A stretch of DNA of 27,235 nucleotides from an uncultured Clostridia bacterium (GTDB taxonomy: Bacteria; Bacillota; Clostridia; TANB77; CAG-508), in assembly GCA_934155165.1 (NCBI GenBank), contig CAKPGS010000020.1, forward strand, positions 1 through 27,235. Direction: 5' to 3'. Every line of letters starts with the position of its first letter. Position 1 is the stretch's first letter. A program made the position numbers and the translations under genes. Below, piece after piece: positions 21,989 through 27,235 of this stretch. Under the pieces are notes generated by a model. The model saw only the letters and a program-made list of their open reading frames with translations. It made no database searches and was not told the DNA's origin.

Positions 21989-23675
21989 CTAAATTTGCCT
22001 GCCTTTTTATTTTATTTGTTGTTGTTTTTATTAAAGGTTTTGTTGTTATTTTTATTCCTCTTATTGCTTTATATTGTGGCATTAGTTTATTTAATTCTTT
22101 TATTTTTCTGCTTATTGCTTTATAAATTTCTTCTTCGTTTTCTACCTTATATGCATTTTTTACGGTTTCCTCGTTATATACAATTAATGCATTTATTTTT
22201 ATATCATTTTTATCTTCTGATATTTGCTTTCCATATATAAAAGATTCTTCTACACCTTCAATTTTATTTATTAGTCCTTCCATTTCTTCTGGAAAGATAT
22301 TTTTTCCATTCTTTAAAACAATAACACTCTTTTTTCTTCCAGAAATAAATATAAATCCATCTTCATCTATTTTTGCTAAATCTCCTGTATAGAACCAACC
22401 ATCTATTACCGCTTCGTTTGTCGCTTTTTTATTTTTATAATATTCAAGCATTATACTTGGTCCTTTTACTATTAATTCGCCTGTTCCTTCTTTATTTGGA
22501 TTTATAATTTTCGCTTCTACACTTGGAACTGTTTTTCCTATTGAACCAACTTTGTAATTTTCCTTTGTACCTATTGCAACTACTGGAGAAGTTTCTGTTA
22601 AACCATACCCCTGAACTAAATTAAATCCTAAATTTCTAAATTTTTGCTCTATTTCTGCATCTAAACTTGCCGCTCCACTTATAAATAGCTTTATATTCCC
22701 ACCAAATAGTTTGTGTATTTTATCAAATGCTTTTCTTTTTTCTTTCATACTTGCATTTTTTAATATTTCTTCTTTTTCAAGAATTTCTTCAAGTTCCCCT
22801 TTCTCACTAAGGTGTTTTCTTATTATTTTAAATAATCGTTCATATATTGCAGGAACACAAGCCATTACAGATACTTTATATTCTTTTAAATTCTCTGGTA
22901 TGTGTCTTATTCCATCACAAAATACAGTTTTCGCTCCAACATATAGTGAAAATAAAAATCCCACAGTACATTCAAAAACATGATGCAATGGTAAAAAAGA
23001 TAGAAATATATCATTTGAATTAACATCTAAAACTTCTGCAATATCCATTAAATTTGTACATATATTTTTATGTGATAATGCAACAATTTTAGACTTAGAT
23101 GTTGTTCCAGAAGTAAATAGCATTATACTCATTTTTTCATTATCTATTTTTGCATTTATAAATTCTTTATTTCCATCTTTTAATAATTCTTTTCCAGTTT
23201 TTATTAACTCTTTTTGTGAATAATTTCCATTTGAATGTTTTTCTAAATCCATTGATATTAAATGTTTTAGTTTTCCAACGCCCTCTGCTTTTACTTTTTC
23301 TAAAGTAGATTCATACTTTGCAGAATAAAAAATAGCTTCAACTTCTGATCTTTCAATTACATCTTTTAGTTCATTTTCTGGTAAAGACTTATCAAAAGGA
23401 ACTACAACACCTGTACCACAAACAACAGCTAAATAAGCAAGTTCCCACTCTAATCTATTTTCACCAATTACTGCAATTCTTCTATCTTTAAGACCTAAAT
23501 TTATTAGTGCAGTTCCCAAAGCATTTATTTTTTCTCTAATTTCTGCATGAGTATATGTAATATATTTTTCTTTATTTATTTTTATTTTATATGCTTGTTT
23601 ATCTCCATATAATTTGCCAGACTTCTCAAGCATTTCTTTTAAATTTTCTATTTTTACATTATTATTTTTATACAT
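21963..23675 (-). CDS. Long-chain acyl-CoA (or acyl-ACP) synthetase, AMP-forming
   Basis: An ANL-superfamily adenylating enzyme, 570 residues from the ATG at 23675. The ATP loop MLFTSGTTSKSKIVALSH is at about 185-202, followed by the YGLTETSPVVA motif, the GWFYTGDLAKID hinge and the C-terminal lysine region LKNGKNIFPEEMEG. It activates a fatty acid with ATP and passes it to CoA or possibly ACP; the substrate cannot be read from sequence. A TTG at 23687 also opens the frame but lies within the GGAGG Shine-Dalgarno itself. It is the first gene of the cluster and overlaps birA. In this position it could feed exogenous fatty acids into the pathway (inference). Confidence 0.9.
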   Translation of the reverse strand: MYKNNNVKIENLKEMLEKSGKLYGDKQAYKIKINKEKYITYTHAEIREKINALGTALINLGLKDRRIAVIGENRLEWELAYLAVVCGTGVVVPFDKSLPENELKDVIERSEVEAIFYSAKYESTLEKVKAEGVGKLKHLISMDLEKHSNGNYSQKELIKTGKELLKDGNKEFINAKIDNEKMSIMLFTSGTTSKSKIVALSHKNICTNLMDIAEVLDVNSNDIFLSFLPLHHVFECTVGFLFSLYVGAKTVFCDGIRHIPENLKEYKVSVMACVPAIYERLFKIIRKHLSEKGELEEILEKEEILKNASMKEKRKAFDKIHKLFGGNIKLFISGAASLDAEIEQKFRNLGFNLVQGYGLTETSPVVAIGTKENYKVGSIGKTVPSVEAKIINPNKEGTGELIVKGPSIMLEYYKNKKATNEAVIDGWFYTGDLAKIDEDGFIFISGRKKSVIVLKNGKNIFPEEMEGLINKIEGVEESFIYGKQISEDKNDIKINALIVYNEETVKNAYKVENEEEIYKAISRKIKELNKLMPQYKAIRGIKITTKPLIKTTTNKIKRQANLDEIKKFTN

Positions 23676-23694
23676 AAAAACCTCCAACAGAAAA

Positions 23695-23703
23695 TTTATA
23701 CCA
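23695..23703 (-). promoter_or_regulatory. Extended -10 promoter of the fatty acid cluster
   Basis: On the minus strand TGGTATAAA (TGn plus TATAAA), with a T-rich sequence in place of a -35 box. The strong palindrome at 23721-23748 lies just upstream of the -35 position, a usual place for an operator. Confidence 0.5.
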
Positions 23704-23720
23704 TAATTAGAGGCAAAAAA

Positions 23721-23748
23721 AAATTAAACTGACCTGTCAGTTTAATTT
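23721..23748. terminator. Perfect 13-bp inverted repeat: tRNA terminator and/or operator
   Basis: AAATTAAACTGAC and its complement separated by 2 nt, with A- and T-runs outside. On the minus strand it looks like the terminator of tRNA-Gln (stem plus a run of T). It also carries the CTGA-N4-TCAG core shared with the site upstream of fabG, so a second role as operator for the fatty acid cluster is possible. Confidence 0.65.
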
Positions 23749-23822
23749 TTTATTTATTATTATCTTAATATTCTTCTTGATATTTTCTTATCATGCTTTC
23801 TATTGGAATATATTTATTTTTT

Positions 23823-23897
23823 TGGCTGGGGTAGTAGGATTCGAACCTACGCATGTCGGAGTCAGAGTCCGATGCCTTACCGCTTGGCGATACCCCA
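23823..23897 (-). tRNA. tRNA-Gln (anticodon CTG)
   Basis: A full cloverleaf on the minus strand: acceptor TGGGGTA with TACCCCA, T-arm GGTTCGAATCC, anticodon loop CTCTGAC giving CTG (plus-strand 23863-23865), which reads CAG. The discriminator base is G and CCA is encoded. The overall sequence is the usual bacterial tRNA-Gln. A TTG-anticodon partner must exist elsewhere to read CAA, the favoured codon in this AT-rich genome. Confidence 0.93.
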
Positions 23898-23914
23898 ATG
23901 TTTTTATATTTTGA

Positions 23915-23943
23915 ATTATATCTTATATTTTTATACAAATCAA
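23915..23943 (-). promoter_or_regulatory. Promoter of tRNA-Gln
   Basis: On the minus strand TTGATT (23938-23943), 17 nt, perfect TATAAT (23915-23920), about 18 nt before the mature tRNA. Confidence 0.8.
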
Positions 23944-23967
23944 GCAAAATATCTTTTTAGATGACAA

Positions 23968-24005
23968 AACGTGGACAAAATGATAATTTAACATTTGTCC
24001 ACGTT
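23968..24005. terminator. Terminator behind the GGGtGRT gene
   Basis: A perfect 12-bp stem AACGTGGACAAA / TTTGTCCACGTT with a 14-nt loop, 42 nt behind the stop codon. On the minus strand it is followed by TTTTG; the T-run is actually better on the plus strand. Confidence 0.7.
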
Positions 24006-24047
24006 CTTTTATTTTTATATTAAATTGCTATAATTGAGTTTTATCAA

Positions 24048-25049
24048 CTATTTCATTGCTTCTTCTACTGCAACAGCTACTGCAACTGATGCTCCAACCA
24101 TAGGGTTATTCCCCATTCCGATTAGTCCCATCATTTCTACGTGTGCTGGTACTGATGAACTTCCTGCAAATTGTGCATCTGAGTGCATTCTTCCCATTGT
24201 ATCTGTCATACCGTATGAAGCTGGTCCTGCTGCCATATTGTCTGGGTGTAATGTTCTACCTGTTCCACCACCACTAGCTACTGAGAAGTATTTTTTACCT
24301 GCTTCTATTCTTTCTTTTTTGTATGTTCCTGCTACTGGATGTTGGAATCTTGTAGGATTTGTTGAGTTACCTGTAATAGATACGTCAACATCTTCCATCC
24401 ACATTATTGCTACACCTTCTCTAACGTCGTTAGCTCCATAGCATCTAACTTGACTTCTTTCTCCATCTGAATATTTTATTTCTTCTACAATGTTTACTTT
24501 TCCTGTAAAGAAGTCGAAGTCTGTTTTTACATATGTAAATCCGTTTATTCTTGATATTACTTGTGCTGCATCTTTTCCAAGTCCATTTAAGATTACTCTT
24601 AATGGTTCTTTTCTAACTTTGTTTGCTGATTTTGCTATACCAATAGCTCCTTCAGCTGCTGCAAAGCTTTCGTGTCCTGCTAAGAATGCAAAACATTTTG
24701 TATCTTCAGATAATAGCATTGATGCTAAGTTTCCATGTCCTAATCCAACTTTTCTATCATCTGCAACTGAACCTGGTATACAGAATGCTTGTAATCCTTC
24801 TCCTATTGCTTTTGCTGCTTCAGCTGCTTTTGTGCAACCTTTTTTTATTGCAATAGCTGCACCTAGAGTATATGCCCAAGCTGCATTTTCAAAACAAATT
24901 GGTTGAACTCCTTTTACTATTTCATATGGATTAAATCCTTTATCTGTGCATATTTTTAATGCATCTTCAAAATCTTTAATTCCGTATTTTTCCATTACTG
25001 GTTTAATTTGATCTATTCTTCTTTCATAACTTTCAAATGTTACTGCCAT
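24048..25049 (-). CDS. GGGtGRT protein
   Basis: A 333-residue soluble protein named in databases for its motif, here SGGGTGRTLHPDN (GGGTGRT at 260-266). Other conserved-looking parts are GVQPICFENAAWAY, FCIPGSVADDRKVGLGHGN and the C-terminal PMVGASVAVAVAVEEA. It is rich in Gly and Ala and has cysteines at 34, 52, 72, 90, 119 and 203. It occurs next to a NifU-like scaffold protein, as here (82 nt away, same direction), so a role with iron-sulfur or another metal centre is likely by association. I know of no established biochemical function. AGGAGG lies seven nt before the ATG. Confidence 0.9.
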   Translation of the reverse strand: MAVTFESYERRIDQIKPVMEKYGIKDFEDALKICTDKGFNPYEIVKGVQPICFENAAWAYTLGAAIAIKKGCTKAAEAAKAIGEGLQAFCIPGSVADDRKVGLGHGNLASMLLSEDTKCFAFLAGHESFAAAEGAIGIAKSANKVRKEPLRVILNGLGKDAAQVISRINGFTYVKTDFDFFTGKVNIVEEIKYSDGERSQVRCYGANDVREGVAIMWMEDVDVSITGNSTNPTRFQHPVAGTYKKERIEAGKKYFSVASGGGTGRTLHPDNMAAGPASYGMTDTMGRMHSDAQFAGSSSVPAHVEMMGLIGMGNNPMVGASVAVAVAVEEAMK

Positions 25050-25102
25050 TTTTATTCCTCCTATTCAATACTATTAATAGTAAATTTATTATCCCCATTT
25101 TT

Positions 25103-25130
25103 CGGGTCGTCGGGGACGCCGACCCCTACT
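25103..25130 (-). repeat. REP-like hairpin 12
   Basis: GGGTCG-T-CG-GGGA-CG-C-CGACCC then CTAC on the plus strand; almost identical to hairpin 8. It lies between the GGGtGRT gene and its scaffold partner and touches the scaffold stop codon. Confidence 0.75.
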
Positions 25131-25829
25131 TTATTTCTCTCTTGGATCTATCTTCTTAACCGCTTCATCAAATCTTCCATATGTACCAGAAGCTTTTTCT
25201 ATTGCTTCTTTAGGATCTATTCCTGCTTTAATGTTATCCATCATTTTTCCTAAATGAACATATTTGTAACCTATTATTTGGTCATCTTTATCTAAACCAA
25301 TTTCAACTATATATCCTTCTGCTAAATTTAAGTATCTTGGTCCTTTTAATGTACTTGAATAAATTGTACCAACTTGGCTTGTATGTCCTTTTCCAAGGTC
25401 TTCAAGACCTGCTCCTACTGGAAGTCCTCCTTCTGAGAAAGCTGTTTGTGTTCTTCCATATACTATTTGTAAGAATAATTCTCTCATAGCAGTATTTATT
25501 GCATCACATACTAAATCTGTATTTAATGCTTCTAATATTGTTTTTCCTGTTAAAATTTCTCCTGCCATTGCAGCTGAATGTGTCATTCCTGAACACCCTA
25601 CTGTTTCTATTAATGCTTCTTGTATTATTCCGTCTTTTACATTTAATGTTAATTTACAAGCTCCTTGTTGTGGTGCACACCATCCTATACCATGTGTTAA
25701 TCCAGAAATATCTTTTATTTCTTTGGCTTTAACCCATTTTCCTTCTTCTGGAATTGGTGCTGGTCCATGGTCTACTCCTTTTTTTACAACACACATATTT
25801 TCTAATTCTTTTGAATAAATCATTTTCAT
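25131..25829 (-). CDS. NifU-like iron-sulfur cluster assembly scaffold protein
   Basis: A 232-residue protein with an IscU/NifU-N-like core and extra N- and C-terminal parts. Candidate cluster ligands are C51 (GIGWCAP), C58 (GACKL), C79 (VGCSGMTHSA) and C108 (LVCDA); the GCSGMTHSAAMAGEILTG stretch corresponds to the usual GCaiS/GCGAAIAS region of IscU. It would build or hold an Fe-S cluster for the adjacent GGGtGRT protein or another target. No IscS/SufS is in the window. The ATG at 25829 is only 3 nt from AGGAG; the ATG two codons later (25823) is better spaced, so the product may start MIYSKELENM. Confidence 0.85.
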   Translation of the reverse strand: MKMIYSKELENMCVVKKGVDHGPAPIPEEGKWVKAKEIKDISGLTHGIGWCAPQQGACKLTLNVKDGIIQEALIETVGCSGMTHSAAMAGEILTGKTILEALNTDLVCDAINTAMRELFLQIVYGRTQTAFSEGGLPVGAGLEDLGKGHTSQVGTIYSSTLKGPRYLNLAEGYIVEIGLDKDDQIIGYKYVHLGKMMDNIKAGIDPKEAIEKASGTYGRFDEAVKKIDPREK

Positions 25830-25865
25830 TAGCTCCTTTCAATGTTATATAAATTTATTTCATAA

Positions 25866-25882
25866 GCTAGTTTTTTACTAGC
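25866..25882. terminator. Weak hairpin behind the YezG-like gene
   Basis: GCTAGT-TTTTT-ACTAGC, a perfect 6-bp stem in the 57-nt gap between the YezG-like gene and the scaffold gene. No T-run follows on the minus strand, so termination would be weak or the hairpin has another role. Confidence 0.35.
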
Positions 25883-25886
25883 AAAA

Positions 25887-26570
25887 TTAATATCTTAATA
25901 TTTGATTTACTGTTTTCTTTCCATCTATTTTTTGTTTTTCTTTTTTTGGCTTTGTTTCAACATATTTTAGCTCATCTACTTGTTTTTCTTCTTTGTTGTA
26001 GTTTATTACATTATGAACTCTGTTTCGATATATTCCTTCTACATACCTATCTATTACTTTTCCACTATATTTACACTTTTCCAAATACGCATTTATAATT
26101 TTTCTTTCTTTTTTATTATAAGTATTTAAGCCTGTTTTTAGATGAATATATCTCCATATTATATGTCTTTCGTAGCTATTAAATTCGCATGTTCTTAAAT
26201 CTTCATAATCATATTCAACCATAAATCTATAATTCTGAATTGATATTGTTATATTAGTCCAACTTTTTTTGTTAACTCGTTTAAATTCTTCCTTTAGTTT
26301 TTTTATTTTTTGGTATAAGTCATCTGTTAATTTTAAATATTCATCTTCTTCTATGTTAAATTTATTTGGTATTTCATATACATTTATTGGTTCTTTTCTT
26401 AATATTCCTTTAGGAAAATAATAAAAAAACATTTCTCCTGTTTCTAAATTTTGTATTCCTTCAGATATAGAAGCATACAAAAAAATTGAGTCCCACTTTT
26501 CTGGTATCATATAATACAATTTTTCTTGTATATCCATATAAATTTTTTTCATTGTTAATGATGTTTCCAA
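25887..26570 (-). CDS. YezG/DUF600-like immunity protein with C-terminal extension
   Basis: A 227-residue protein. Residues about 11-150 match the pattern of the YezG (DUF600) antitoxin family: MIPEKWDSIFLYASISE, GEMFFYYFPKG, a long helix to EEFKRVNK, SWTNITISI, FMVEYDYEDL (120-125) and SYERHIIWRYIHL. In B. subtilis YezG protects against the LXG toxin YeeF. Residues 150-227 are an extra lysine-rich extension not expected in the family. No toxin or LXG gene is in the window, so it may be an orphan immunity gene or have another role. The TTG start at 26570 has AGGGGG eight nt upstream; an ATG at 26552 lacks a ribosome site. The family call is from memory of the motif pattern. Confidence 0.7.
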   Translation of the reverse strand: METSLTMKKIYMDIQEKLYYMIPEKWDSIFLYASISEGIQNLETGEMFFYYFPKGILRKEPINVYEIPNKFNIEEDEYLKLTDDLYQKIKKLKEEFKRVNKKSWTNITISIQNYRFMVEYDYEDLRTCEFNSYERHIIWRYIHLKTGLNTYNKKERKIINAYLEKCKYSGKVIDRYVEGIYRNRVHNVINYNKEEKQVDELKYVETKPKKEKQKIDGKKTVNQILRY

Positions 26571-26625
26571 AATTACATCCCCCTAAATGCATTATATATA
26601 ACAACTCTAAAATCAAATTGCATTT

Positions 26626-26650
26626 GGGCACGGTTTTCCATGCCCTTACA
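26626..26650 (-). repeat. REP-like hairpin 13
   Basis: GGGCACG-GTTTTC-CATGCCC (one mismatch near the loop) followed by TTACAA on the plus strand, that is GTAA instead of GTAG on the minus strand. The outlier of the family. Confidence 0.6.
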
Positions 26651-26677
26651 ATGATATTATATTTTACAATTATACAT

Positions 26678-27235
26678 TTATTTTACTAATAGACTTTCTC
26701 CTGTCATTTCTTCTGGCTTAGTTAAATTCATTAAATCTAGCATTGTTGGTGCTAAATCTGCAAGTTTACCAGATTTTAATTTTACATCATCTTTTCCTAC
26801 TAATATTAGCGGAACAGGATTTGTTGTATGAGCTGTATGTGGTTCTCCTGTTTTATAATCTATCATTTGCTCAGAATTACCATGGTCAGCTGTAATTAAT
26901 AAAATACCTTCTTGTGCATTTACAGCTTCTACAACTCTTCCAACACAGTTATCTATTGTTTCTACTGCTTTTATTGCAGCTTCTAAACTTCCTGTATGCC
27001 CTACCATATCTGGGTTTGCATAGTTTAAAATTATTGTATCATATTTTTTTGAATTAATTGCATCTACAACTTTGTCTGTTACTTCATTTGCACTCATTTC
27101 TGGTTGCATATCATATGTTTCTACTTTTGGTGATGGTACTAATATTCTGTCTTCTCCATCATATTGCTTTTCTTCTCCACCATTAAAGAAAAATGTAACA
27201 TGTGCATATTTTTCTGTTTCTGCAATTCTTAATTG
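26678..27235 (-). CDS. gpmI: 2,3-bisphosphoglycerate-independent phosphoglycerate mutase, 3' part
   Basis: The C-terminal 185 residues of the glycolytic enzyme that interconverts 3- and 2-phosphoglycerate with two Mn ions. The reading frame is open to the window edge and begins QLRIAETEKYAHVTFFFNGG, then GEDRILVPSPKVETYD, so the gene continues beyond 27235 and the ATG at 27109 is internal. Metal-site motifs present are NYANPDMVGHTG, ITADHGNSE and the HTTNPVP segment. The usual full length is about 510 residues, so some 325 are missing here. The stop codon is followed by a REP-like hairpin. Confidence 0.96.
   Translation of the reverse strand, partial: QLRIAETEKYAHVTFFFNGGEEKQYDGEDRILVPSPKVETYDMQPEMSANEVTDKVVDAINSKKYDTIILNYANPDMVGHTGSLEAAIKAVETIDNCVGRVVEAVNAQEGILLITADHGNSEQMIDYKTGEPHTAHTTNPVPLILVGKDDVKLKSGKLADLAPTMLDLMNLTKPEEMTGESLLVK

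Noticed and set aside
23765..23947. Minus-strand open frame of 60 codons
   Set aside because: It is a translation of the tRNA-Gln gene and its flanks.
24490..24906. Plus-strand open frame of 138 codons antisense to the GGGtGRT gene
   Set aside because: It is a shadow of a well-supported gene; long antisense frames are common opposite Gly/Ala-rich coding sequence.

Overview
The window is AT-rich, with Shine-Dalgarno-led genes, AGA-biased arginine codons and several TTG starts. It reads as a chromosomal piece of an anaerobic low-GC Firmicute, probably an uncultured gut-type member of the Clostridia. The reasons are an [FeFe]-hydrogenase, a GltD-like flavoprotein, a SpoVB/YtgP-type flippase, a DacF-type carboxypeptidase and the NifU-like/GGGtGRT pair. 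TGA is not read as Trp. Species-level identity cannot be read from this sequence. Almost every gene is on the minus strand.

Left part (1-8.8 kb): tRNA-Val, HU, a MOP-superfamily lipid/polysaccharide flippase, then a plus-strand VirD4/TraG-like coupling ATPase. This converges on a minus-strand wHTH/nuclease-like (Replic_Relax-like) gene that is translationally coupled to a two-domain S1 RNA-binding protein. A D-Ala-D-Ala carboxypeptidase and a zinc-ribbon membrane protein with a Ser/Asp/Trp/Tyr-rich tail follow. No relaxase or other conjugation gene is visible.

Central part (8.9-23.7 kb): a type II fatty acid synthesis cluster transcribed right to left. Its order is acyl-CoA synthetase, biotin ligase, fabD, fabG, fabF, accB, (small plus-strand gene), fabZ, accC, accD, accA, fabI, then the [FeFe]-hydrogenase and a GltD-like flavoprotein. 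BirA biotinylates AccB; AccABCD makes malonyl-CoA; FabD, F, G, Z and I load and elongate. FabH and acyl carrier protein are absent from the window. A shared palindromic sequence upstream of the synthetase and of fabG is a candidate operator.

The spaces between these genes are crowded with palindromic repeats: 13 short REP-like hairpins (12 with a GTAG flank), two near-identical and one divergent copy of a 155-184 bp palindromic element (A), two copies of a 140 bp inverted-repeat element (B) bracketing accC, a nested palindrome (C) behind fabG, and a duplicated 133 bp composite (D). Two gene starts (accD, accC) must be moved inward because the longer open frames only read through these repeats.

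Right part (23.8-27.2 kb): tRNA-Gln(CTG), a GGGtGRT protein and its partner NifU-like scaffold (a conserved pair without a settled function as far as I know), an orphan YezG/DUF600-type immunity-like protein, and the 3' part of gpmI running off the window. Good sigma-A-type promoters with exact 17-nt spacers were found for six genes or operons and both tRNAs, and several of them decide the start codon.
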